Shown: positions 13,057 to 25,328, counted from the stretch's first letter. The stretch: DNA of 64,000 bases from Acholoe squamosa (GCA_949317995.1 OX439047.1:49301505-49365504), one strand, 5' to 3'. A program made the numbers and translations. The notes: generated from the sequence alone by a model not told the origin.

Positions 13057-13120
13057 CTGATCGGTCAACCCGACAGACTAGCTCCATGTGTTGCTCGTTG
13101 AGCTGCTCTGTACGCTGTTC
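13057..13120 (-). CDS. Candidate internal exon, helical peptide
   Basis: The minus strand has a good acceptor (ACACCCACAG) followed by 21 open codons reading EQRTEQLNEQHMELVCRVDR plus S, then a donor after CAG (GTGTAT). A second possible donor 11 bases further on (GAG then GTAGGA, ending the exon at 13046) would add GVLE. The shorter form leaves one base and joins in frame to the 12363-12446 candidate. It holds one GAGCAGCTC word. Caution: the plus strand here also has an excellent donor (GAG then GTGAGT at 13140) and a hydrophobic open frame, so a plus-strand exon is a real alternative. Product unknown. Confidence 0.35.
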
Positions 13121-15285
13121 CTGTGGGTGTTGTTTGAGGTGAGTGGCTTACTTCTCTCTCACAAACAGAGCTCACTTCACTCACATACAGAGCAGGGAGA
13201 GAGGATACAGCATTAATCCCGATATCTAAACAACCTGTGTTATTCTGTGTGCATACCTTGGCCTTGAACCCCAGTGGTGCAACGTCTAATAATATGAGCT
13301 GTTCTCATCTGATCTCTGTAGCCAGGGTGTTCGCTGTTCTCGTGATATGTTCACCAAGGCAGAAAGGCTAGTTCTACCGATTGCTTTACGCCTTTTATAC
13401 AGCTGATATTTTTCAATGGCAGTGATGGTATCAGAATCCATAAGGTGAATTGTAGATGACTTTACCCTGACACGGATTCACAATACCCTAGATAACTTAA
13501 GTTCTTAGGGTAATACCTGCAGATGTTAACAGTTTATATGCCAAAGAACCTGTCATATATTAAGAAAATTGTCCAATAGATACAATGATTTATATAAATT
13601 GATATCCTATTCATCTGCCCACATTACAGGCCTAGTCCTGTACATCTTCAACACCCAAGCCCAGGCCTAAAACATAGTACAATGTAACAGCAAATCTTGT
13701 TAGAGAAGTGCGGAGACAGTGTTCAGCTGGGTGGTTTAGTGCTCAACAGTTGGTTTACACCATTGGGTCAGTAGGTTCTCACCTGTCCCCACCCTCCAGG
13801 TCCACCCTGGTGTAACCTTACCAGGAGTCAATCACAGGTGTGTCATACTGAGGTCTCTAGGGGTACTCCAGGTGTGCCTCCGTCCTCCTCCAGGTGGTAC
13901 TTACGCCTTCACTCCTCACCATCCTCCATCGTTTTTAACCACGGCTAAGCTGAGTGGGGATATCTAAGGTGTCATCGTCCGTCCTAATTCCTGTACTCAT
14001 TTTTTTTTATGAATTAGGTGTACCCAAAACACCTGTTGCTCGAACTGTATCAATATGTCGGTGTCAATAATGTCATATAAATCTTGGGAGATGGTATCCC
14101 CCAGGTAATCCCAGTGTTAGGTGTAGTAGCTGTATGACTGAACAGGTATATTACAGGTAGGGTATGACTCCAGTACCCCTACAGTATAACTGTGTACTAT
14201 AGCGGCTACACATACATGCTGGGGGCTGCTCCATAATAAGGTACTTGTACTGAAATGCACTGGGTACGAATACATCTCTATTGGAACGACCTAAGACTTG
14301 TCTTCAAATAGATCAATGGGCAGAAATATGTGATAACCTAGACTCGAGGTATAACCCTAAGTTACTAAGTAAATAAGAGAGATAGTGCAACATATATAGA
14401 CTTTTTGGCACATAACTTACCCTTACTTCTTCTGAGATGAACCGCGAAGCACAGGAATCTTAGATCCCAGACTGTTGCCATTCAGTACGCCTTTTAATGT
14501 GTACCTCTTGGTATGAGAGGTAAAATTGTAAAAGCAACATTTCCCTCTTGAAAAAGTGTGCTGAGGAGTGGGAGGATAGGGAGGCTGCCACTACAGTCAG
14601 TCACCTGAGTACCTGGTATTTATAAGCGGCCATGTGGCCAAGCTGCTATAGTAAGCATCTTCTGATGTGGGTGGGGGGGTGGCTAGAACATCAGAAGTAT
14701 GCTTAGTTAAAGGTGTGTGTAATCAGGGAAAGTGACTGGATAAGGGCAGTATTAAACACGGTTTTATGATAGTATATATATAGGATTAAAGTATCAATTT
14801 ATAACCGATGTAGGATCTTCTAGTATCTAAAGTCTGATGCTTCCAAGTAAATGTGTGTATCGAGTGCAAGTGAGCAGACATTATATTGCAAAGCTGCAAT
14901 CAATACAAAAACACAAACTCGCAGGACTGCCGGCAAAATCACTGCGGCAAAATCGGAGATTACCAGACTGTTAAGTTTTACAGAGAGAAATGATTGAGAT
15001 AGTGAGTTAATTCTTTTTTTTTTCATAATTTCTTTCCCGGCAATAATCTGGCATTCGATCCAACCAAAACCAATCGGGGCCTGCAGAATGATAGAATCTG
15101 CAGGACTGAATGGCTTGCAAGGGAAAAAAACGTTTCGTATAGACTGAAACTGGGAGCAGATATCACTGGCGATATGTTTGTCAGCAGAGTTCTGAGAATT
15201 TTATGGTTCACATGTGGAACTGAGGTAGTGTTGGTGGTGGTGGAGGGGCGGGGGTGAATAGGGTAGCATGTAATATATCTGCTAC

Positions 15286-15363
15286 TCTGAGCAAAATGCC
15301 ACCAGAGGCACACAACAGAACATTGCCCTCGTCCATGGCGCCCCGTGGTGAGTAGATTTTACA
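15286..15363 (-). CDS. Candidate internal exon
   Basis: On the minus strand, acceptor GCACCACCTAG is followed by 26 open codons (CKIYSPRGAMDEGNVLLCAS then GGILLR) and a donor of type AGA then GTAGCA. Phase 0 to phase 0. An ATG in excellent context (GCGCCATGG) lies inside, so a first exon is also possible. Alternative: the plus strand has a perfect donor (GTGAGT) at 15349 after an open stretch containing MPPEAHNRTLPSSMAPR, so the strand is uncertain. Product unknown. Confidence 0.33.
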
Positions 15364-16805
15364 CTAGGTGGTGCTGCAGTACCCTCCTCCTGCTGCTTTG
15401 GGCTATCCTCTCACCATATGTGCTAAGCCTCTCCTTCCTCCAGGGTAGAAAAGTGGGGAGCTTCCTCCAGGATAGAATCCCTGGGCCAATGGTTCCCACC
15501 GCGTACGGGCTATTACCTCAGAATGCCAGAGATAATACATCTACGAACTCTACAGGCTAATACTACACATACAAATGCCAATGTTTAGGGTCAAATGTAT
15601 GGCCCACTTGGCTTGTGCAGCCTAGGTTTTACCTAAAATCCTTTACATGTATTTTATGGGGCTTGTCCCATGTATTGTTGTAGGTTAGGGACAAGGGAGG
15701 GTAATGATGGATATTTCATTCCTATCTGAGCATCAGTAAGCAATTATGGGTGCATGTAGATATATATACTATACTGAACCGTTTCCCTATATCCAGGGAT
15801 GAGATTGGGTTTAAATGAAAAAAACTAAAACGAGACTAAAATTCCTTTTGTTGGTGACATTCGAGATCAAATATACAGCATAGGTTTCCTAGGAGCGAGC
15901 CTGAGGCCCCTTTCTCATCAATTCTAGAGCATCTTCTCATTGTCTTCTCATTGGATATCATAGGGGCTAATATTGTCAGCCTTCATTACAGATTACATCA
16001 TTTCTCAAATACCTCTATATTATCATATTGAAGGAATTACAAGTACACTGTTGGCCAGATGTACAAGCAACCTTCCCAACTGTTCTGCACAGACGTGTTG
16101 AAATCAATATGACACTACATGTCTTTAAGTGGTTTTGTCCTACCTCGTTACAGAGAGTACAAGATGTAAGGTGGTACTAGACAGTACTTACCTGAAAGTA
16201 AAGGAAATAACATTGGTTATTCAATGTGATATAAGAAGGTTTTGAAGATGGCACTTGTTATTCAAGATGATAGAAAAAGACCCTTTTTTTATGTTACACT
16301 CTCCCTAAGTCATAATGTGACATAAGGAGATTCAGGAGGGTGGAAACCTACCCCTGAATTCCGCTTCCGCTTCTCTCCCACTAAATATGGTAGTTGTAGA
16401 GACCGCAGCGTACTTTTAAACCATGGAGAAGCAGATGGACACAGTGCTGCCCCCTGGTGTTTATACAACGCACCAAACCTGCCTCCAAACTCATAACACA
16501 CACAGTGTCCCAATAGCCGGGACAATGATGGGCTCCATTGTAAGATGAAGCACTTGTGCTTCATTGTAAGCTCCTCATTATTCTACAGTAGAGATTGGAA
16601 ACTATAGCATTCAGGCATTAGTTATTCTAATTCCCTCCTAGTTGAAAAGCCCAATCCTTAGGATAGCGTTCAGCATAATTCAGGTGAAAATATGCAATAC
16701 GGTTTATGTACACGGTACTAGGTGTGTACGTGAAGCACCCACCAGCTTGTGTTTAGTGCACCTGAAGGGGGCTGCTAAATAGGCATTAATCAGCAATCAG
16801 TGCTG

Positions 16806-17448
16806 CTAATAACACATAATGATGGGTGTACTTAAAGAGCCTGCCTAACTGGGTCATAATAACACATAATGATGGGTGTACTTAAAGAGCCTGCCTAACT
16901 GGGTCATAATAACACATAATGATGGGTGTACTTAAAGAGCCTGCCTAACTAGGTCATAATAACACATAATGATGGGTGTACTTAAAGAGCCCCCTAATTG
17001 GGTCATAATAACAAATAATGATGGGTGTACTTAAAGAGCCTGCCTAACTGGGTCATAATAACACATAATGATGGGTGTACTTAAAGAGCCTGCCTAACTG
17101 GGTCATAATAACACATAATGATGGGTGTACTTAAAGAGCCTGCCTAACTAGGTCATAATAACACATAATGATAGGTGTACTTAAAGAGCCCGCCTAACTG
17201 GATCATAATAACAAATAATGATGGGTGTACTTAAAGAGCCTGCCTAACTGGGTCATAATAACACATAATGATGGGTGTACTTAAAGAGCCTGCCTAACTG
17301 GGTCATAATAACACATAATGATGGGTGTACTTAAAGAGCCTGCCTAACTGGGTCATAATAACACATAATGATGGGTGTACTTAAAGAGCCTGCCTAACTG
17401 GATCATAATAACACATAATGATGGGTGTACATAAAGAGCCCGCCTTAC
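16806..17448. repeat. Minisatellite, 50-bp unit, 13 copies
   Basis: Very uniform units: GGGTCATAATAACACATAAT, then GATGGGTGTACTTAAAGAGC, then CTGCCTAACT. Only scattered single-base variants, indicating recent homogenisation. Its right end meets the candidate exon 17449-17495. Confidence 0.92.
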
Positions 17449-17495
17449 TGGGTCATAAGCATTGAAGATTGGGCACAGATGGAAGATTATGGGGC
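17449..17495 (-). CDS. Candidate short exon bordering a minisatellite
   Basis: On the minus strand, acceptor GAGAAGCAG is followed by 47 open bases (PIIFHLCPIFNAYDP) and donor CCA then GTAAGG. The 50-bp array at 16806-17448 starts at this donor, and its units carry a near copy of the border (TATGACCCA then GTTAGG). The exon is too short to judge by coding content alone. The support is the paired splice sites and the border position of the array, the same arrangement as the stronger case at 11.6 kb. Product unknown. Confidence 0.3.
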
Positions 17496-18335
17496 CTGCT
17501 TCTCACAAATAGAAAAAGATCCCTAAAACTTAAGAACCTTTAGGCTTTACTTTGTTGAACACGATGTTGAATGGGTTAGCACCGATACTGTCACTTTTTG
17601 GTAGGGCTTTTATCACAAACGATCCCTCTATCTGATGGCTGATAGCTATGCAGGGGTGAGGGGAGGGGCAATGGTGACGTGCTGTTGCATGATTGCCGCC
17701 ATATTTTCAGTACTAACCAGCGCCTGTGGCGCTGCTCGCACGAAAAGAAGTGGCGCCACCACGTGCCAAAAGCATTGCAACTCCTACTGTTGTAACTCTG
17801 TGCTTGTCAGACAACTTCTACTGTTTACTAATTCCCTGGGTCACTTTCGCTGGTTGCTATCAGAGTGTGAGTGACCAACTACGGGAACATCCCACGTCAA
17901 AGGGGACAACTTCCGGGGTAGCCGTTTTGGTAAAGTTAGTGGAACCATTTCACTAATTGGGATGAGGGTGGTAGATAACGCAACTCAATAACACACCTAG
18001 TTATTATGGTGTTTACTCCTACACTCATTCACCCTAGCCTCATTGGTAGATAGGAGAAAAATTGACAAACACCAGTTCAACATTCCTGCATTAGGTTCCA
18101 TCGATTTCCACATCCAATCAAATCAATGAGGATACATGTTATATATAAAAGGTTGTAGTAAACATCGATGATGGCACGCATTAACCGTCTAACCATAACC
18201 TATATAAATAACCGTTGGTGCTGCGGCTTCAGTTTTACCAAGGAATTTAAGCACAGGTCTCTCCTTTATGTCTATGGTTTTACATGACTGCAATTATTTG
18301 TGCCTTGGCCTTTATTAAAGATGACCAAAATGGAA

Positions 18336-18391
18336 ACAGAAAATTGCTCATTTCATATTTCTATAGAAATATGAAATGAGCAATTTTCTGT
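18336..18391. repeat. Perfect 56-bp palindrome
   Basis: Two 28-bp arms, exact reverse complements with no spacer. The left arm starts ACAGAAAATTGCTCATTTCA and the centre is TTCTATAGAA. It could form a perfect hairpin or cruciform. No gene relation seen. Confidence 0.9.
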
Positions 18392-18540
18392 ATTATAATA
18401 CCGTCCATGGGGGATAACCATCTGCAAGGCCCCCAATCCCTTCTCAAGTATTAAAAAAGAAACCACACACAGAGAGAATAAGCACTTACATTTCTGTCTA
18501 ATAACCCCCCCCCCTTCCCACACACACACCCTCTGCTCAC

Positions 18541-18630
18541 ACAGATCCCCTAATATCGCTCAGCAGACGACTTTTGGCAACGTCCGTGAGGAGGTTGTAC
18601 TGGTGGTATTGTTTATGTAGGCGGAACAGT
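18541..18630 (-). CDS. Candidate internal exon of an unidentified gene
   Basis: A 90-bp open exon on the minus strand, from an acceptor (TGTAAATAAG, with CTGAC as a possible branch point about 25 bases upstream) to a strong donor (GTGAGC). The peptide runs LFRLHKQYHQYNLLTDVAKS then RLLSDIRGS. It begins with one base and ends with two. The residue mix (K, R, H, D, Q spread among leucines) looks like genuine helical protein. I do not recognise the family. The next candidates downstream on the same strand are at 17449-17495 and 15286-15363, but the phase to the former does not match, so an unseen exon or another donor is needed if they belong together. Confidence 0.45.
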
Positions 18631-18961
18631 CTTATTTACATAATGACAGTCAGACCGAGGACAGGGGGCATGGTGTGTGATACAAGGTGGACATGGAGGG
18701 CTGGGGTGGGCATGGTCACAAGGAAAAGCTGCCCTCTCCCCCTCCCCTCGCTGCTACCGAACAGCAATACACTTCTTGAAGCCAAAGCAAATAGTACCAC
18801 TTCATTAGGACGTCCACAATCCAAGGGAAGGGGCGTATATATATCGTATGTAATTTTAGCTGATAAGCAAATTAGCACCATCCTACTCCTTGTTACCAGG
18901 TGACAACGTTACAACCGACCCCGGACTACCAACTCAGCAACAAATACATGTACAGAGTTAA

Positions 18962-19120
18962 AATGGTAGAGCATATCCTCTGGCCACTTCGGGAGCTCTC
19001 ATGTCCAATATGCCATGTATGATAAGACCAAAGAAGCTTCATCTGCAAAGTAAGCTGGAGGGAGTAGTTAAAGGTGCTCATGCAGACTTTGTACAAATGT
19101 CAGAACCTGGCAGGGCGCAG
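18962..19120 (+). CDS. Candidate exon ending at a strong plus-strand donor
   Basis: The plus strand is open from 18962 to a consensus donor at 19120 (GCGCAG then GTAAGC). The last part reads KKLHLQSKLEGVVKGAHADF then VQMSEPGRAQ, a credible protein segment. The acceptor is not fixed; several AGs between 18990 and 19032 could serve. It lies next to minus-strand candidates, so either genes are interleaved or one strand assignment is wrong. Product unknown. Confidence 0.28.
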
Positions 19121-20618
19121 GTAAGCACTGAGGTGAGCAGCTCAGACTATATGAAAATGGGTTAATATGTCCCCACCTTCAAATAGAACCACTGGCACCA
19201 ACTCCATCCCCCACAAGGCCTGATGTAGATCTGTAGAAGCCATAAAATATACCTACTTCACCAGCTGAATTCATGTAATTAAAGTCATTATTATCAGAAA
19301 GCCAAGCACCCCTAGCTTCTTTGATATGAGTAAATCAATGATTGGTCCATGCTATTGAGGAGCAGCTCAGGCAGTAAAAGAAGAAGTGTGAGTGGCTCAG
19401 GGACAGGTAATGGGTGCTGAGCTGCCTGCCAGTCCACTCCTTTATAAAGAACAGCCCACCTTCCAGCCTCCCTTATGAAAGCAGTCTTTGACTAAGCACA
19501 CGCCATTTGCAATGACTCAGCAGAATTGGAAGCCGCTTGACTGGGCGACTCTTGGTGAGCTGTTCCAGGGAATAAGTACAAATTAATGCGGTGTCCACAC
19601 ACACTTTGGCTAAATGTGTGTTAATGGAATGTCAGAGCTAGTACTTAGGGTTGGTGGAGTCGATCTTCATGGGTCGTCTGGAATGCAAAGATGGATAGCA
19701 GACCAGCTCCATACGTGTTCTCTACCTATTATTGACTTAAACTAGATAGAGGTCCTTTTTGCAACATTTACAACTCATATTCTCTAAATCCGAATCATAG
19801 TTCCTGAATCTTGAAATAGACACAGCATCTTATTTCAGTAGCCGTCCACTGAATCTGATGTGAATGTCAAACCGTCTCCATAACAACACCAGCTGATCGC
19901 CCATCTTGGCTGACAGCAAATCTTAGGGCGTCTCTTGTTGTCTATGGTTAAAATATTATGCATACACTCTAAAAAATGCCTGTTGAAACTACCAGGGATC
20001 CTTGTAAAACTGAACGTGAACCACTGTTATTGTATTGTAGTGAGGAATTGTAGTTTCTGCAATGAAGTTACAGAGAGCAGTACAGTGCACAATGTGGCAC
20101 AAGGAATCGTTGTGCAAACAATGAGGAAATCCTTGTCCAATTGCCATTATTTCAACAACATTTTTTTTATACATGTTAGTATGTGAAGAACCAGCGAGCC
20201 AGAATAGATGCCTTGTGTAGTGGTGCATTGAGCATCCTTTCTGGTCGTTCAGACAGTCCTAGCACAATGTCCCCGTGTCTCACAACAATTCACAACAGCT
20301 ACTTCCAACTACCTTTATTACATTCACAGCAAGACAATGCCAACATGACGTGGTGTAACTACTGCTCTTGATTACCCTCTCATCCATTCTTATCCGTGCT
20401 AGATGTACATGACACAGTTAAGTGGACATCGTGCCTGCAATTCTGAGATACATTATAGTTATGTCATGCCAGATTCAGGTAGTCCAGAGAAAGCCGGCCT
20501 GTAGTTAGTACCTCCAGTTCAAGTTGGCTCTAAGAGGACTAGGTGACAGTCACTTTGGTTACTCGCAGAATATGACACTTTACTTGAATAAGCCTTTGTA
20601 TACTATTGCTAGCTTGTT

Positions 20619-21546
20619 AAGCCCATGATACACGGCATTTATTTCAGCAGACAACAGGAGACATGTTAACAGGAGTCTGGTCTGCTGAAAATCACGCTTC
20701 AAGACAAATGTCTACATTAAGATTTGAGCAGACTAGACCACACAAAACATCAGCAGGCAAATGTCCTCTTGTGTTGTAGGTTGTATGGAGGAGTCTGCAG
20801 GACCTGATACATGCACATTTTACAGACTTGTCTGCTGAAGTCTTAAGTAAATGGGTCAGAAGTCACATGATAGCTACTTATCTCATGACTCAAAGGGCTG
20901 CCCTTATTGGTCAATTTACTGCAGACTAGTCAGAATAAGTCTGCTGCCCCTGATACACAGCACATTTTGAGCAGACAAGACCAGGTTTGAGCAGACAGCA
21001 GACAAAATTTTTCAAACATGTTTGCAGACAAGTGGAGACAACTGCAGACATTTGTCTTGAGCCTGTATACACGGCACATTTTGAGCAAACAAAACAACTG
21101 CAGACATGTGTGCAATAGTCTTGTCTCTTCTAGTCTGCTGGAAAACACGCCGTGTATACACCACTTTAGTCTCCACTTGTTTACAGATATCAAACATGTT
21201 TGAAAAATTCTGTCTGCTCAAACCTGGTCTCATCTGCTTCAAAGGTACCATGATACCATGTATGAGGGGAAGCAGACTTGTTCTGACTAGTGAGTAGCAA
21301 AGCGACTGATAAGGGCAGCCCTTGGGAGTCATACAGGTAGATATTATGTGACAACTGACCCATTTACTTCAGTTTTGCAATTTTCCGCCAGTATTTTACT
21401 CGAGACTCCAGCAGACAAGTCTCCAAATAGGCCCCATGTATTAGGTCCTGCAGACTCCTCCTGACAACCCACAACACCAGCAGACATGCTAGTTGGCGGT
21501 TTGTGTCGTCTGGTCTGCTCAGATCTGTGCCGTGTATCATTGGCTT
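20619..21546. mobile_element. Foldback/MITE-like element with nested copies
   Basis: Outer inverted ends: left AAGCCCATGATACACGGCA (20619-20637), right the reverse complement of AAGCCAATGATACACGGCA (21528-21546). The same GATACAC.GCA end motif recurs inside at about 20943, 21065 and 21150. The interior is full of GCAGACA and TCTGCTG words that pair across a centre near 21115. No transposase is visible, so it is non-autonomous. No clear target duplication. Confidence 0.65.
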
Positions 21547-22063
21547 TATAGTATGCCTTCTTAGCCCCCCTCCCCCACGTTCCTGTCCGCTATGGCCAGT
21601 CCCTGGTCAGTACAGGAGATGGCTGGGTGGCGTGCAGAGCCCACTGAGGTCCATAAGGAAGCCATGTCCAGCAGCCCTGACCACTCCTGACAGGCGAAGT
21701 AAGAGGGTATAGATCCTCTCATCTTTTCCCACCTATTCTCCTTTTCCTTTTAGTATTAAACACGTGTTAAGCATCATTGTCAAGATGATGTTTCTGGTTC
21801 CATTAGCCAAGTATAACATAGTATGCTTCTGGTAGCTGGGAACCCTAACATACATGGATGATAAGCACTAATATGGCTCATTCTGACCATTATAACGACA
21901 ACCAATTAAATAGGTTACCAGTGGTAATAGTACAGCACTAGTACGTAGTACATTCTTATGTATACCGAAAACATGGCACTGGTTTACCACGCCCGGTCAG
22001 CCTCTTTGTCCTTTGACAAGTATTGCTACGGTCAACTACCCCTCCATATTAGTAAGGGCATAT

Positions 22064-22178
22064 ATAACAAATAGAGGTGCACTAGGTGATTCTAGGGGCA
22101 GATAAGAAGCACGAGGCTGTAGGCCGAGTGCCTTCTTATCTAGCCCATAGAATCACCGTGTGCACCTCTATTTGTTAT
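22064..22178. repeat. Long hairpin next to a TIR element
   Basis: Left arm starts ATAACAAATAGAGGTGCAC and the right arm ends GTGCACCTCTATTTGTTAT, about 50 bp each with a few mismatches. The loop GAGGCTGTAGGCCGAG is itself a small stem. Immediately followed by the TIR element at 22189-22779. Confidence 0.8.
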
Positions 22179-22188
22179 CTATGGTGTT

Positions 22189-22779
22189 TATACCATGGTT
22201 TCAACCATTAAATTAATTATTTTACCTTATAAAGCCATGAAATGCACTGATTTTTGTTGCGAGTTCACGACAGAGCTCCGATTCGAATCAAAACAAGGCG
22301 TCTTCCTCAGCGAGCGGACCGGATGCAAAATATTACTTCAACGTGTGTCCGAGGTGTATTTTCATTGTAGAACCGCTGGCAAGCAGTGCGCACGATGGCC
22401 AGAATACCCTTAGAGCATATGCCAACGTGACAACTTGTGTCTCGCCGTGGTAAACAATCCGTCCGCTACGCAGTCAACATGACGGTGAAAATTTCGCTTG
22501 ATTCGATTTTTCTATCATCAATCATGTTAAATATACATGTCAAATCATGGCAAATTAAAGGTAGGTGATAGAATATAATGTCAAGTTTCATCATGTGTAG
22601 CGATTAAGCTTGTCATGCTATGTTTTTTTTTATATCGAATTAAATTCTTTGATGTCAACTTGCTGTCATGTCATCTCAATCCAAGTGTCAACATGGGTTC
22701 ATTTAGCGCATACTATTGGAACTTCAATATCCGCTCCAGGCACCATAAAATCATTCAAGAACGTGATAACCATGGTATG
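22189..22779. mobile_element. TIR element, about 590 bp, non-autonomous
   Basis: Left end TATACCATGGTT, right end AACCATGGTATG (11-bp inverted match). The first 100 bases align with the start of the element at 34586-35164: C/ACATGGTTTC/T.ACCATTAA, then TTTACCTT, then a GCGAGT.. segment. No coding capacity seen. It follows a hairpin, as does its relative. Confidence 0.6.
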
Positions 22780-23974
22780 ACGTCACATAGATCAATATAG
22801 AGAACTAAGGGCCCATGGGACAGGTTCAGGTTGTTCCTCCACAAGCTTCCCAGTTCTCCTCTTCTCTTTTATTTAGGATTACATAATGGTGCTTAGAAGC
22901 GTCCTATAGTTGGGCATAAACCATCTCTAATTCATAAAACGACATAGTTCCCCTGTTGTCCATCGCCTGAAATCAGGAAGAGATTTTGGTTTTTATCACT
23001 GCTATGCACACAGAGGATGACAACATAGAATTGTTGTTACCAGGTGACAATGGGGGTTGGAGACAGGGCAGTCAGAGGCTCATCACAATGGGAGGAGGGG
23101 AAACGTGCACCCACTGTCAGCCACAGTAATAAACACTGACAGCTTAAAAGCACGTGTCACCGTAATCTAACTATAAACCTCAACTAGGCCCATCAGGCCC
23201 CAGTACAAGCACAACCAACAACCTACAGCAGCACCTCACACTGAGAAACTACTGGGATTCATAGTGTTAGGGGTCTAACCAACTTAGTTCACATTCAACC
23301 TGTTGTATTCATCTCTTAGTTTGAAGCATCTCATGCCAATATGTTGAAGTAACGGTGACAGGAGCTGTCGTACTCGTGCAGGGTTTAAGTCTGCTTGGAA
23401 GAGGCAAACTGTATATATTCCTAGAATCCTGTTGGTACCAGAGCGCCTGAGCCACAGCGTTAACCCAAAACCACAACTTGATTATTGTGCTCTGAACTGT
23501 AAATCAACAGTTCTAAAAGAGAACGGTTTCAAAAGCTTACTACTTTCAAGGTGCTATTTTAAAACATATACTGATTTCTAGGCTATGACTCCCCTTGAAA
23601 TGTTTTACCATGAATACATTGAATTTGTGATATGATATGGTCAATGGCTTTCATAGAAAAAGGATACTAAATGTTTAAGTAGATACCGGGAAGTAAGGCT
23701 TAGCAGAGCTAAGGACAATGGATTGCTTCCTGTGAAACATCTGCAACTGCCAAGTGGTGCAGTTGTAACGGTTTTATATACGCGGTCGTGGTATTTGATA
23801 CATCACCCACATCAGGCAGCAAGCCCTGTTTTACAATACTACACCAGTGTCGGCACCCAGGGGATGTCCTTATGTATAAATGATAGCTGTGTATATACAT
23901 AATTCTCATGTTGTCCCTAAGGGGCCAACACAGAGGTGGCACTGCATAGACGGAACGTACATCAGGAAGATGCC

Positions 23975-24112
23975 AAGGTTAAATGTGTACATGGTAAACC
24001 TTGCTAAAGGTGTACATGGTAAACCTTGTTAAAGGTGTACATGGTAAACCTTGTTAAAGGTGTACATGGTAAACCTTGTTAAAGGTGTACATGGCAAACC
24101 TTAGGCTTAGTG
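23975..24112. repeat. Short tandem array, 25-bp unit, about 5 copies
   Basis: Units AAGGTGTACATGGTAAACCT then TGTTA, nearly identical. Confidence 0.88.
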
Positions 24113-24369
24113 ACAGCTATATAATTATGATCTATCAACAACACAGACTGCAAGGCCCGAAACATCTTCAGCTAAACCATCTCTTATGCTAGGAGATGCT
24201 AGGAGATGCAAAGGAAATAATTTTCCTATGGGCAAGTAATTTTCATCCGAATTTTCATTTCATGTCTCGTTCCTCTTTCCATATAAAGTGTTTGCCTACA
24301 ATAGGACTGTTGTGGGGTTTGTTGGACACAAGAGATCGTTGCATGCGTTCCTGTTGGCAGGTTTTGTAA

Positions 24370-24715
24370 AACCCCAAAAATGATCCTGGGTTAAATATGA
24401 CCCAGGGTGAAAAATGACCCTGCTCTGTCTGCTATGGAAAAAAACAATTTTGATTTGCTGTTTTGGGCCATTTTTCTTTATCTATCCATCATAATACCAT
24501 CATATTATATGAAAAGAGGAGGATTGATATTGGTAGTCTAGAATACCAAACTACTTTAAGCCATCTACAGGGTCATAAATGACACTGGGTCAAAAATGAC
24601 CCAGGGTCATAAAATGACTCTGGGGTGAAAACTCTTCAAGTAGGATTAGTGGGGGGGATGGTGGGGAGCAGGGTCAAAAATGACTCCGGGTCAAAAATCA
24701 CCCAGGGTCATTTCT
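24370..24715. repeat. Cluster of TGACCC/GGGTCA palindromic words
   Basis: Repeated TGACCCAGGGTCA and GGTCAAAAATGACCC words on both strands in about 350 bp, a degenerate short-palindrome array. Function unknown. Confidence 0.55.
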
Positions 24716-24739
24716 ATACTATAGCTTAGACCTGGTGGG

Positions 24740-25328
24740 GTGCATGGTCAGTTTTGTAGGGTTGTCGGACATTGGTGAGGTCAGTGTTGTAGGGTTGGTC
24801 GGACACAGGGATCAGTGTTGTAGGGTTGGTCCCGGGGGTTGGTCGGACACGGAGAACTTACATGGCATTGGTGGGGTGAGAATTGTAGGATTGGTGGGAC
24901 ACAGGGATCAGTGTTGTAGGGTTGGCGGGAGACAGAGATTCTTACATGGCAATGGTGGGGTGAGTGTTGTAGGGTTGGTGGGACACAGGGATCAGTGTTG
25001 TAGGGTTGGTGGGAAACGGAGATTCTTACATGGCATTGGTGGGGTGAGTGTTGTAGGGTTGGTGGGACACAGGGATCAGTGTCTTGGGGTTGGTGGGAGA
25101 CGAAGATCCTTACATGGCATTGGTGGGGTGAGTGTTGTAGGGTTGGTGGGACACAGAGATCGTTACATGGCCCCTGGTGGGGTCAGTGTTGTAGGGTTGG
25201 TAGGACAAAGAAATCGCTAAATGCCCCTTGTGGGGTCAGTGTTGTAGGGTTGGTGGGACACAGAGATCGTTACATGGATCCTGGTGGGGGTCAGTGTTGT
25301 AGGGTTGGTGGGACACAGAGATCGTTAC
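24740..25328. repeat. Compound minisatellite, about 54-bp unit
   Basis: The core GTTGTAGGGTTGGTGGGACA then CAGAGATC recurs about a dozen times, with variants (GTTACATGGC, TTCTTACATGGCA) that form longer higher-order units on the left half. The long plus frames (starting at 24735 and 25079) are repeat-born. Confidence 0.85.

Noticed and set aside
16806-17455. Possible CRISPR-like array
   Set aside because: Units are contiguous with no unique spacers, and the sequence is eukaryotic.
18336-18391. Rho-independent terminator
   Set aside because: Animal DNA, AT-rich arms and no T tract tied to a gene end. The palindrome is reported as a structure only.
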